Source of the DNA: Leptofilum sp050292445
GTDB taxonomy: Bacteria; Chloroflexota; Anaerolineae; Promineifilales; Promineifilaceae
Assembly (NCBI GenBank): GCA_050292445.1
Contig: JBNKLQ010000133.1
Location: 1 to 16,094 of the forward strand
Length of the DNA stretch: 16,094 nucleotides
Direction of reading: 5' to 3'
A program made the position numbers and the translations under genes. This document shows, one piece after another, positions 7,569-15,435 of the stretch; position 1 is the stretch's first letter, and the number at the start of each line of letters is the position of its first letter. Below the pieces are notes generated by a model. It did no database searches. It saw nothing but the letters and a program-made list of their open reading frames with translations, and was not told the origin of the DNA.

Positions 7569-9221
7569 TTACGCGGCTGTATGGCATTGCAGAATATATA
7601 GTTTGTAATCGGGCCCACCAAGAGCGTCGATGATTTCCAAGGCGAACTCAAACTGCACGGGCACGCCGTAGGTTTTTTCCAGGCGGGCCAAGGCGGTGCG
7701 CATCAGTCGGATAAATTTTTCGTCGGCGATAAAGTGATCGTAGGTGAGCTGGTTGGTTTGCGTGTCCAAGAGGTAACGGCCGTCGGGATAATCCTCCTGC
7801 AAAATTTTACTGATGGGCAGGAGTTTGAAATCATTGTCTTCCAGGTCAACGACTTTGACTTTTTTCTGGATCAGCGTCTGGCTATCATTTAGATAATCAG
7901 GCGTACTCAGCGCAATGATGCACGCTTTGCCTTCTTCCAGCGGCAGGTCTACCCGTTCATCGAGGCCCAGGGTTAAGCGCAGACAGCCATCTTTGGTCCG
8001 ATTGTCGTGTAGCTTGGACCAGGGATTTCGGCTCAGGCCAGCGCCAACAATGGTGGGGAGGAAGTAACGGCCGTATTGATGCCCAATCAGCGGTTGAATC
8101 ATAATCGCCATGCGCTCATCATAATCAATCAGACCATGTTCCTGCCGTTCTATCATCGCATCTGGATTGAAGGTGCTGGCATACACACGCCGAATGGCGT
8201 CTAGTAGTGCTTCGAAATTTTCTGGCGGATGACCCTGGTTTGGGCAAAAAACAGAGGCGTACTTGCCGGCAAAGTCGTAATCGAGATGGTCTTCTAACAG
8301 GCTGGAAGAGCGGACAACAAAGGGACGGCCGTTTAGCTGGTTCAGCACATCGCGCAGCTGCTCCATAATGTAGTTGGGAATCTTGCCTGCCAGGCAGTTT
8401 TGCACAATCTCTGGGTATTGGGCTCGCATCTCCTCCAAAGACAAATACTTCTGATTCACAAAACGCTCCATCTTATTTTGCAACAAAAATTCATAGATGA
8501 TTTCGGAGCCAATGAAATAAGTGTCGGGAATTGTGACGTGTCTGGCGATGTCTGGGCCAAAATCGTGGCTGGCTTTTTCCAAAATATGCCAGGCCATAAG
8601 CATGCCACCAGCTTTGCCGCCAATCTTACCGCTGCCAATGAGCCGTTCGTAAATCCAGTTTAAATCTTTGATGGAAAAAACACGTTTGGCAACCCGAATA
8701 AAGGGAAGCTGATCGCTGAGCAGGCGTTTAATCAGCACCACTTTTATTTCTTCCAGGTGATGCTTCACCTTTTCCAGCTCGGGTGGTGGTAGAGCATCAT
8801 ACACTTCGCCCTGTTCAAACAACAGCGCCCAGGGGGCAATCTCCGGGTTAAAAGTGAGTTCTACCGCCTGCGTGGCTTTATCCTGATTGCTCAGCACCTC
8901 GTCAATGAGCTGCTCTAGCAAGCTACTGCCTAAATTGTGCGCAAAGTAATTGTCGGTATGCAGATCGCGAACGGCGTCCAGGCGGCGCTGCCAGGAAGTT
9001 TCATCCTCTTGCACAGTGGGGTTATTCAGCCCTTCACGTCGCTGCGATTCAATGGCTAAATCCTTCACCTCTTGCTCAAAATCAGTTTTGCTAATGATGC
9101 CGCGCCGGAACAGCTCCTCCCGCATGCGCAGGCGGATGCGATCACTGAGAATGGGGAATTGGGCCAGCTTGATGTAGACGTCGATGGTGGGGGTAGTGCT
9201 TCTGAGTGGGCCAGTGGGCAT
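7569..9221 (-). CDS. Stand-alone PEP synthase/PPDK-type ATP-binding domain protein
   Basis: 550 residues from the ATG at 9221, which has AAGGAG with a 6-nt spacer; the longer in-frame TTG start at 9236 would place the start codon on the ribosome site itself. Residues ~1-195 are a helical, charged region of unknown role. From ~195 on the protein resembles the N-terminal ATP-grasp part of pyruvate phosphate dikinase and PEP synthase (PPDK_N): KIGGKAGGM (~199-207) supplies the conserved Lys, PFVVRSSSLLED (~300-311) the conserved Arg, and FAGKYASVF follows as in the family. The phosphohistidine swivel domain and the PEP-binding barrel are absent, so it cannot carry out the full pyruvate to PEP reaction. 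It may phosphorylate a separate carrier or another substrate. It lies 53 bp after DUF2277 in the same direction. Family call is good; function is unknown. Confidence 0.82.
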   Translation of the reverse strand: MPTGPLRSTTPTIDVYIKLAQFPILSDRIRLRMREELFRRGIISKTDFEQEVKDLAIESQRREGLNNPTVQEDETSWQRRLDAVRDLHTDNYFAHNLGSSLLEQLIDEVLSNQDKATQAVELTFNPEIAPWALLFEQGEVYDALPPPELEKVKHHLEEIKVVLIKRLLSDQLPFIRVAKRVFSIKDLNWIYERLIGSGKIGGKAGGMLMAWHILEKASHDFGPDIARHVTIPDTYFIGSEIIYEFLLQNKMERFVNQKYLSLEEMRAQYPEIVQNCLAGKIPNYIMEQLRDVLNQLNGRPFVVRSSSLLEDHLDYDFAGKYASVFCPNQGHPPENFEALLDAIRRVYASTFNPDAMIERQEHGLIDYDERMAIMIQPLIGHQYGRYFLPTIVGAGLSRNPWSKLHDNRTKDGCLRLTLGLDERVDLPLEEGKACIIALSTPDYLNDSQTLIQKKVKVVDLEDNDFKLLPISKILQEDYPDGRYLLDTQTNQLTYDHFIADEKFIRLMRTALARLEKTYGVPVQFEFALEIIDALGGPDYKLYILQCHTAA

Positions 9222-9245
9222 GGCAAACTCCTTCAAAATAATCCG

Positions 9246-9271
9246 CAGATTTCACAGATTTACGCAGATTT
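9246..9271. repeat. Triple CAGATTT repeat between genes
   Basis: CAGATTT occurs at 9246-9252, 9255-9261 and 9265-9271, spaced by 9 and 10 bp (about one helical turn), in the 52-bp gap between DUF2277 and the ATP-binding protein. On the transcribed strand it reads as AATCTGCG and AAATCTGTG blocks. Similar AATCTGCG-type runs recur between genes in other environmental bacteria, as far as I recall, so this may be a dispersed repeat rather than a local control site. No known protein site matches. Confidence 0.45.
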
Positions 9272-9273
9272 TT

Positions 9274-9480
9274 TTATCCGCGATTGGTTACCAGGGTGTT
9301 GAGCAGCTTTTCGGTGGCGGCGCTGATTTCGCTAATGGCTTGTTCAAAGGCGGCTTCATTGGTGCGCGACGGCCGTCTGTAGCCAGACACTTTCCGCACA
9401 AATTGGCAGGCTGCGGCTTCGATCTCGTCTGGGGTGGCGGCTATTTCGGCGTTGCGTAACTGTTTAATGCTGCGACACAT
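9274..9480 (-). CDS. DUF2277 family protein
   Basis: 68-residue soluble protein matching the DUF2277 family almost end to end: it opens with MCRSIK-x-LRN, has the central AA-x-QFVRKVSG-x-R-P-S motif (residues ~23-39) and ends with an ISEISAAT-x-x-LL helix. The length equals the family's usual size (about 65-90). Starts at ATG 9480 with GGAGA at 9487-9491 and a 6-nt spacer. It lies 20 bp after the GON-like gene, in the same direction, so the two are probably cotranscribed. Biochemical function is not known for this family; the conserved Cys2 and cluster of Arg and Lys residues are the only visible hints, and might suit nucleic acid or metal binding. Confidence 0.88.
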   Translation of the reverse strand: MCRSIKQLRNAEIAATPDEIEAAACQFVRKVSGYRRPSRTNEAAFEQAISEISAATEKLLNTLVTNRG

Positions 9481-9500
9481 ACATTTTCTCCAGGATAAAG

Positions 9501-10328
9501 TTAGGGCTGTTGGTACTCAAGTTGAATAGGGCCGCTGGGCTGGATAATGCCGCAACGGCCGTTCACCGCCAGGGTCACCACTTTCCCGTCTTCACTGACC
9601 TCACTGATGGTCTCCTGCACCTCGCCGCCGAAGCTGGTAAAGGTAATCTCTGGGCTGATGACAAACGGCGTGCCGGTCAGATCAATATTGGCCCGGCCCA
9701 ATGGTGCATTATCCTGGTTACGGTTGCAGCCAGTGGCCACCGCAAAATCGGAGGCAGTCACCGGGTACGCGGTCAGTTGTTCACCAAAAAGTGCGCTGTA
9801 CCCGGCCAAGCTCTCGGCCAGCGTAGCAAACGTCGTGTCGGCAGGATCGATGATAAGCGAGCTAGGATTCAGCCGCACTTTTTCGTACTGGGTGATGATG
9901 GCCCCTTCCGGGTAACTGATCAGGCTGAAGTTGCCACCTGTTTCCGTCGCGGGCAGGGTGAGATATTCCTGTGGCGTTGTGTTCATGTTGTGGCAATAGA
10001 GGGTTGCGGGGGAACGGCCGTTTAAGTAAATGACATACGGTCCATCCTCAGCCGCAGGCTGTTGCTGCTTGATCATGATACAGGAGTTGGGGCGCGGCAC
10101 GGGCGACGGTGTGACCGTGGCAAAGCGGGTTGGCGGTGGCGGTGTGGGCTGCAAGGTGGCAATTTGCGTGGCGATGAGGGCTACGGTGGTGGCTTCAGCA
10201 CTATCTGACTTTGTGGCGTTTTTATTAAGCAGTACGAAGCCCAGATAAAAGGCGAAGACAACCAGCCCTCCACCAATTAAAAGGAGCCGGAACAGTAACG
10301 GTTGGGGTGAGCTTTTTGCATCGAACAT
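9501..10328 (-). CDS. Membrane-anchored protein with GON-like domain
   Basis: 275 residues. One membrane helix at ~12-34 follows a short N-terminus; a Pro/Thr-rich linker (TPPPPT, TPSPVPRP) spans ~60-80; the rest (~82-273) looks like the GON domain found at the C-terminus of metazoan ADAMTS-9/-20 (GON-1). Shared features are D-G-x-Y-x-x-Y-L-N-G (95-104), L-Y-C-H-N-M (110-115), EYLTLP (121-126), NFS, a Y-x-K-V-R-L segment (148-153), a TGC (199-201), the G-R-x-x-I-D-L-x-G-T run (211-220) and a C-terminal GRCG. Four Cys (83, 112, 201, 259) could form two disulfides outside the cell. The start ATG at 10328 has no clear ribosome site. It lies just beyond the terminator of the subtilase gene and 20 bp before DUF2277. 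The GON match is from memory of the family, not a search; the function in bacteria is unknown. Confidence 0.72.
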   Translation of the reverse strand: MFDAKSSPQPLLFRLLLIGGGLVVFAFYLGFVLLNKNATKSDSAEATTVALIATQIATLQPTPPPPTRFATVTPSPVPRPNSCIMIKQQQPAAEDGPYVIYLNGRSPATLYCHNMNTTPQEYLTLPATETGGNFSLISYPEGAIITQYEKVRLNPSSLIIDPADTTFATLAESLAGYSALFGEQLTAYPVTASDFAVATGCNRNQDNAPLGRANIDLTGTPFVISPEITFTSFGGEVQETISEVSEDGKVVTLAVNGRCGIIQPSGPIQLEYQQP

Positions 10329-10407
10329 AGGTAAGTGCCAGCGTTGTTTTGCCCGCTAAAACGTAGCTTACCTTGCAATGAGGGAATAATCAACAGGCAG
10401 AAAATAG

Positions 10408-10442
10408 GTCGGGCAAGCCCATCAATTGTGAGCTTGCCCGAC
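10408..10442 (-). terminator. Rho-independent terminator downstream of the subtilase gene
   Basis: A perfect 11-bp stem, GTCGGGCAAGC (10408-10418) with GCTTGCCCGAC (10432-10442), encloses a 13-nt loop. In the minus direction the stem is followed by CTATTTT, a modest T-run. It lies about 75 bp after the subtilase stop codon and 80 bp before the GON-like gene, so it separates these two transcription units. Very stable on either strand, and may act in both. Confidence 0.75.
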
Positions 10443-10517
10443 TTCTTACGACTTGAACACACCTCTCCTTGAGAAGATGAACGAAGGGGAACGGCCGTTT
10501 CCGGCACAATTCAACCA

Positions 10518-12314
10518 CTATTTTCGGTCGTTTGTTATCGCGTTTATTGCCATAGGCACGTTGATGATTGGCGTATCCGTGTCTGTGGCAATGTTTTCTG
10601 TTGTCTCGGTACCTAAAATTATCTGTCTTACCTTGTCAGTATCACAGCTCTCTTTAGATAATTCTACTTCAAGGAGCAAGGCGGCTAACCCGCTTACCAT
10701 AGGTGCAGCAAATGATGTCCCTCGCCAAAATGCATATTTCGTGGTTGGTGAAATTTCTTTAACAAAACCGATCACACTGGTTATTTTTCTTTCGTCTTTA
10801 CTGAGGCTTTCGTATGGCTGAACAGTACAGCCAGCGTCTGTAGGATCAACCTTATTATCGCCACCTGGTGCTCGAACCTTTCCTTTGTTGGAAAAGCAGC
10901 TCCGTTCACCATAGAAATTGCCAGCTTCCACGCCAATCACAAAAGAGTAAAGTGCGGGCACCTGTGCTGGCTTCGGGCTGATTTGTTGAGCCGAATCATT
11001 CCCAACAGCGGCAACAATAATTGCACCTTCTTCATGTGCCTTCTTTAGCAGGCAGTAAAGAGCCGGAACCAATGCCCCTTCGTCTTTGGTGCCTTGTACC
11101 ACTTGTTGTCTAAGATTTTCTTCCACATGAATGCCCATGCTTATATTAAGAACCAAGCCACATAATTTCTCTTGGCGGGTATCCTGTTTGAACTCGCGGA
11201 TAGCCTCACAAATATTGTATAATAGTGTTTCCAAATAGCCTCTGTTTGAGTCGTTGAGAACTCGGTATAGATAGATTTCACTATCTGGTGCAACCACATG
11301 GGCCAGGCTGGCTACAAACAGACCGTGATCTCGTGCATCCGGTGTGCCTTTGATCTCATTGTGTACAACTTTCTTAATAAACGGGGAGGCGACATCATTT
11401 TGTTTTTGCAGAAAGTCATCATATGGTGAGGAATCAAAAATAACTATTCTGCATTTGTTACCAGTTACCTCCACTGTTCTTTTTTGAGTTTCAATATTTC
11501 TAAATGCAGCACCCTCTAACAGGCAATCGGCCTCAGAAAACTGCTCTTTGAACAAGTCGATCCCACGTCCGGGAGTAACTGGCGCGTTATGTAAAGCCCA
11601 CTGATTATAAAAATTGGCTTTAACGGCATGCTCTTCTATTGGGGTAAATGGAAAGCCTTCGCCACTGCCAGGAAAACCTTCACCGCTGCCTGGAAAGCCT
11701 TCGCCGCTACCCGGATCACCTTCCAGCATGTCTATGGCACGACCAACAGCATAATTGGCGCTGGCACAAACCTCTAACTCTAATTCATTTATTTTTTCTT
11801 CTATTTCAGGTGCGGAAAATCCCCGAGGATTTGTTTTCACTCGATAATGCCGGAATTGAAAATCGTTACCTGTTTCAGCTGCCAGTGAGCAAAAGGCTCT
11901 CCTGAAGTTGTAAGAGACATTTTGTTCGTTGGCGGCTTGTTCCACGTTTGCGTCAATTTGTTGTTTTTCAATTGGTGGTGGCTCGCTTGTTTTTTCCTTA
12001 TCTGCGTGTTTTTCTTCGCTTGCAGTTGCGGCCGTTTCATAAAAAATTTCTGTCAACGCAATATTTAAGCCACTTGGGTCACTAATCTTCTCAACGGCGG
12101 TAACAATATTGGCCGAGCTTCCACCAACGATAACCTGGTCACTGGCGTAATGCCTGTTGACCAGCCTTTCTTTTGGTGGCTCGCTGGGATCATCATCACC
12201 ATTTCCCGGCAATGCACCGTCCCGTTGCCTTAACAGCCAGGCGATGACAATCAATAAGATTAAAATGACGACGGCTAGGATGGGAACTAAGTTTCCGCTT
12301 GTTTCCACAGACAT
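10518..12314 (-). CDS. Membrane-anchored subtilisin-like serine protease (S8)
   Basis: 598 residues. One hydrophobic helix (~9-28) near the N-terminus is followed by RQR and a polar, charged linker (~30-55 and ~95-130). Residues ~55-245 are unrecognised and include three tandem GSGEGFP units (202-222). The subtilase fold runs from ~286 to the end: Asp294 in RIVIFDSS, His330 in DHGLFVA, oxyanion Asn439 in AAVGNDS and nucleophile Ser534 in RGTSFAAP, so the triad is complete. There is no standard secretion signal with cleavage site and no obvious I9 propeptide. Positive residues right after the helix would place the protease domain in the cytoplasm by the positive-inside rule. Start ATG at 12314 has a strong AGGAGGAGA site. 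The gene follows the TPR-CHAT gene in the same direction (144-bp gap), and the pair probably belongs to one system. Contains no exact ACGGCCGT copy. Confidence 0.92.
   Translation of the reverse strand: MSVETSGNLVPILAVVILILLIVIAWLLRQRDGALPGNGDDDPSEPPKERLVNRHYASDQVIVGGSSANIVTAVEKISDPSGLNIALTEIFYETAATASEEKHADKEKTSEPPPIEKQQIDANVEQAANEQNVSYNFRRAFCSLAAETGNDFQFRHYRVKTNPRGFSAPEIEEKINELELEVCASANYAVGRAIDMLEGDPGSGEGFPGSGEGFPGSGEGFPFTPIEEHAVKANFYNQWALHNAPVTPGRGIDLFKEQFSEADCLLEGAAFRNIETQKRTVEVTGNKCRIVIFDSSPYDDFLQKQNDVASPFIKKVVHNEIKGTPDARDHGLFVASLAHVVAPDSEIYLYRVLNDSNRGYLETLLYNICEAIREFKQDTRQEKLCGLVLNISMGIHVEENLRQQVVQGTKDEGALVPALYCLLKKAHEEGAIIVAAVGNDSAQQISPKPAQVPALYSFVIGVEAGNFYGERSCFSNKGKVRAPGGDNKVDPTDAGCTVQPYESLSKDERKITSVIGFVKEISPTTKYAFWRGTSFAAPMVSGLAALLLEVELSKESCDTDKVRQIILGTETTENIATDTDTPIINVPMAINAITNDRK
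11650..11712. repeat. Three 21-bp tandem units coding GSGEGFP
   Basis: Units 11650-11670, 11671-11691 and 11692-11712 each encode the same seven residues. They differ from one another only at synonymous third positions (for example GGC/GGT and AGC/AGT), so the peptide has been kept while the DNA drifted. The Gly/Pro-rich repeat would make a flexible linker between the N-terminal region and the protease domain of the subtilase. Confidence 0.9.
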
Positions 12315-12458
12315 GTTTCTCCTCCTGAAGAAATTTGTAACCTTTCCTTAAACCACCCAAAATCCCCCTCGCTGGGTAGCTACCTTCCTCATTGAACGAA
12401 GGCATGGCGAGTTTTCCGTTACCGGTTGCGTAGATCCGCTATTCAGGCGATCCTACTC
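12315..12458 (-). other. Gap between TPR-CHAT and subtilase genes
   Basis: 144 bp with no gene. It holds the ribosome site of the subtilase (12318-12326), a 5-bp stem (CCTTC 12383-12387 with GAAGG 12398-12402) and the short palindrome GGTAGCTACC just beside it. No T-run follows the stem and no convincing promoter hexamers are seen, so whether the subtilase is cotranscribed with the TPR-CHAT gene is undecided. Confidence 0.4.
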
Positions 12459-15413
12459 TTATAAGTTTCCAGCGTGACCCACCAGAAAGAATGGTGCCCA
12501 AAAGTAGGGATGTTGATACAAATCATTCACTTCTTGCGTGTCGTCGCCCTGCATGTTGAAAAAGGTTAACTGGGCCTGTCGTAGTGATTCACCTTTAGAA
12601 CGGCCGTTGGCCAGGTTGGTGTAGAAATTTTTCATGAAAACGGCCGTGGAGCGATCCTCTACGGGCCACAGGGTGAGCGCCAATGAGAAGGCCCCGGATG
12701 AAAGAAAGGCCCGCATTAAGCCTAACAGCTCATCGCCGCCACTAATTACGCTGCGACCAGTCTGACAAGCGCTTAAAGTCACTAACGAAGTATTTAACTT
12801 CAGATTAAAAATATCCAATGTCGTGAGCCAGCCATCTGCCAAGGCCAAACCTGAAAATAACGGGTTGTCGGGCCGGAAATCCGCATGTGCGGCCAGGTGT
12901 AAGATCTGGCTCTGTTTAGCGGCCTCCTTGGTGTTTGCTAACGTGGCTTCCTCTTCCAGCAATAATTCTCCTGACCATAGGTCCCCAACCACTGACGCTT
13001 CGTCTACAGCAAAAGGAAGCGTACCGTTAAAAGAGTGCCCGACAGCAAACATGCTGGTATTTTGGCTGGGCTGGGTACGGCCGTAACGAATAAAATTCGC
13101 GCCAGGCAAGTAGCTGATTTCATATGTAGACAGTAAAGGACCGTTTGGGCCAAAGAGAGCGTGAAAAGGTAAATAATGTAAGAACCCGTGAGGCACAATA
13201 ATAAGCTTTTTGTGTTCTTGCAGATGGGCGGCATACGGCAAGAGCAAAAGGTCGTAAAGTCGGCGCAAAATGCCCTGGGCATTGTTATTTAACTGTTGGA
13301 TTCTTTGGGGTGAGCTGTTGGAAACAGCGTTCAGATTTAGCCAAAAAAGCTGTAATAACTTTTGCACCTGGTTGATCTTAGTCGCCAGTGTGTAGGCACG
13401 AATATCCTCACCCGTTACCAGAAAGACGATCAGTTTGTCTTTGGCGACAAAAAATTCTAGAAGAACTGTATCCGAATCAAGCTGCGGCTGAATGGGTTCA
13501 GTTTGCACCTGCCACAACGACGCATCGTGCGTGTAATCTGCATTCTGAATTAACAGCTTATGCCATAGTTTGGTAATTTGTTTTTCCAACTGCTGCACAT
13601 CTTTTTGCGCTGTTTTTTGTTCTGCTGCCAGCCTTTCATCGGTGAAGTCACTGGTTGTTTCAGCACTTACCCAGCGCCGGTAGATGCTATCCCGGTCGGC
13701 CCGCAGGCGTGTCAATTCATCCACCAATGGTTGATCTTCTGGCGCCCGCACCTGTATGCCAATACTTAAGCGGAAGGCAAGCATTTCCAATAGAACTCTA
13801 GATTTTGCTCTTTCAGCATACTGCAGGCTGGCAGCAGGATCACTCATTTGCAGGCAGAGTTGAACCATATCTTCATAGACAAGATGCTTATCTAAAAGAA
13901 AATCAGAACGAAACTCAAGCATCAAACGCCCTCTTAACCGCTCGATGGCGTTGATCGCCTGATCCATTTCGGTGCGGGCCAGCGCGTAATCGGCTTTTTC
14001 AACTGCGAGCAGGCCCAACAAATAATGCCCCTGGTAGATGATCAGGGGAATATCATCTTTCTCACCGATTGCCAGAGCACAGTCGGCACATTTCATTGCC
14101 TGAGCGTCATCTTTGAGGACTAACGATGCGCGTGCGGCTATGAGAAGAGCGTGCGCTCCTTGGACGCGCAAATTATGTGCTTCAAAAACAGTTAAGCAAG
14201 CGAGACTGGTGGTTAACCCTGCCTCTATTTGATCCTGGAGAAGCAGAATTGTGGCAATTTCCAGATCGGCCGTTGCGACCCAGACCTCATTCCCTTCATT
14301 GTGAAAGATTTGTTTGGCCTGCTCCAACGTTGCCAATGCCTGTTCGTGTTTTGTCAGGCCGGAGTAAGCAACGGCTTCATTTAGCAGGCATTGAGCAACC
14401 TCGAAATGAGTGCCCAGGTTGGCAAAGAGGGGGCGTATCTTTTGGAAGTTTTCCAATACTTCACTGTATCGTCCCAATTGGAGCAGGCAGTCGCTTATGT
14501 AAAGCTCAATTAAGATAGCATCTCTGTGACGGCCGTCTGACAGAAAGATTTCCTGAGCCTGATTTAGTAGCTCCAGGCCCTCGTTATAGCGCCCTAAAAT
14601 GAAGTAGGTAATGCCCAGTGTTTGCTGCGAGCGGGCAAATTCGGCTTTTTGCCCCGACTCTTTGAGCAGTTCGACAGCTTCTTCGTTTGTTTGGATGGAT
14701 TGCGTAAATAATCCAAGATTGCGTAAAGCGATAGAACGATTATTTTCTACCCGGCCCAGGATATCGATCGGTGCCTGATTTTCGAGATAAATCTGTTGGG
14801 CTCGGTTGAATAAATCTAAGGCTTGGGCGTCATCACCCAGTCTAAGATAGACAAGACCCAAATTGACTTTTACTTTTGCCAGCAACAGCCATTCACCATT
14901 TTCGCGAAAAACTTTCCTGGCCCATTCACCAGCTTCTTTGGCTTCATCATATCGACCCAAATGAGCCAACGGCGTCAATTTAGCATAGCAACAACCCGCT
15001 TGGTTCACCATGTGATTATGATCTTTGTAAATTTCTGCGGCCTGATCGTACAGTTCTATGGCTTTCTGGAATTCACCTAATCCACCATAGGCATAGGCGT
15101 TGGCCTTGGCGCGAAAGCCCAGTGCGCGATACCATTCATCTTGAGCGAGTTGGCTGAGTAAAATGAGGAGATCGGAAATTCTTAGGCACAATTGGATGTT
15201 GTTGCGCAGAAAATAATCAGATTGCGCTTTCAGTAAATCAGCAATCGCATCTAATGATTGGTTATCCAGATTAGCGGTGAACCTTCTCAGGAGCTGCTGC
15301 TGGGAGGAATAATCTGACAAGGCAAGCAAAGATGACACCGCTTCTTGTGGTGTTTGTCCCTGGATATTGGAATCCGCTTTGTACGAAACTTCTACCCTGT
15401 CGGCAGTTAGCAC
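12459..15413 (-). CDS. TPR-CHAT caspase-like cysteine protease
   Basis: 984 residues, soluble. About nine or ten tetratricopeptide-type helical pairs span ~95-490 (recurrent patterns such as A-x-x-L-G-x-Y-x-x-A-L-x-L-x-x-x-A and GRYDEAKEAGEWA). A helical linker follows (~490-640), then the CHAT domain (caspase HetF associated with TPRs), ~650-984. The expected catalytic dyad is visible: His843 in HLAAHADF and Cys883 in SACQTGRS. The strand VPHGFLHYLPFHAL and the block GDELLGLMRAFLSSGA are also family hallmarks. TPR arrays in this family bind partners or a target peptide and hold the protease in check. Start is the GTG at 15413, with AGGA at ~15425-15428 (11-nt spacer), 22 bp after the zinc-finger gene stop, so the two form an operon. 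Substrate unknown; the neighbouring zinc-finger protein is the best candidate by position. Confidence 0.93.
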   Translation of the reverse strand: MLTADRVEVSYKADSNIQGQTPQEAVSSLLALSDYSSQQQLLRRFTANLDNQSLDAIADLLKAQSDYFLRNNIQLCLRISDLLILLSQLAQDEWYRALGFRAKANAYAYGGLGEFQKAIELYDQAAEIYKDHNHMVNQAGCCYAKLTPLAHLGRYDEAKEAGEWARKVFRENGEWLLLAKVKVNLGLVYLRLGDDAQALDLFNRAQQIYLENQAPIDILGRVENNRSIALRNLGLFTQSIQTNEEAVELLKESGQKAEFARSQQTLGITYFILGRYNEGLELLNQAQEIFLSDGRHRDAILIELYISDCLLQLGRYSEVLENFQKIRPLFANLGTHFEVAQCLLNEAVAYSGLTKHEQALATLEQAKQIFHNEGNEVWVATADLEIATILLLQDQIEAGLTTSLACLTVFEAHNLRVQGAHALLIAARASLVLKDDAQAMKCADCALAIGEKDDIPLIIYQGHYLLGLLAVEKADYALARTEMDQAINAIERLRGRLMLEFRSDFLLDKHLVYEDMVQLCLQMSDPAASLQYAERAKSRVLLEMLAFRLSIGIQVRAPEDQPLVDELTRLRADRDSIYRRWVSAETTSDFTDERLAAEQKTAQKDVQQLEKQITKLWHKLLIQNADYTHDASLWQVQTEPIQPQLDSDTVLLEFFVAKDKLIVFLVTGEDIRAYTLATKINQVQKLLQLFWLNLNAVSNSSPQRIQQLNNNAQGILRRLYDLLLLPYAAHLQEHKKLIIVPHGFLHYLPFHALFGPNGPLLSTYEISYLPGANFIRYGRTQPSQNTSMFAVGHSFNGTLPFAVDEASVVGDLWSGELLLEEEATLANTKEAAKQSQILHLAAHADFRPDNPLFSGLALADGWLTTLDIFNLKLNTSLVTLSACQTGRSVISGGDELLGLMRAFLSSGAFSLALTLWPVEDRSTAVFMKNFYTNLANGRSKGESLRQAQLTFFNMQGDDTQEVNDLYQHPYFWAPFFLVGHAGNL

Positions 15414-15435
15414 AATGTTGTTTGTCCTAAAGTTA

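Noticed and set aside
6796..9221. Response regulator and ATP-binding gene as a two-component pair
   Set aside because: The ATP-binding protein has PPDK-type ATP-grasp motifs and no histidine kinase motifs, and the regulator has its own promoter.
9222..9236. TTG start giving a longer ATP-binding protein
   Set aside because: The AAGGAG ribosome site lies inside this extension and is correctly spaced for ATG 9221.
11650..11712. Repeat array that could be taken for a small CRISPR
   Set aside because: The three 21-bp units are directly adjacent with no spacers, lie inside the subtilase coding frame and differ only at synonymous positions.
12383..12402. Terminator after the TPR-CHAT gene
   Set aside because: The stem is only 5 bp and is followed by no T-run in the transcribed direction, so it is recorded only as part of the gap.
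12459..15413. Type III-E CRISPR (Craspase) locus
   Set aside because: A TPR-CHAT protein is present, but no Cas7-11, Cas1/Cas2, Csx30 or repeat array is seen in the window.
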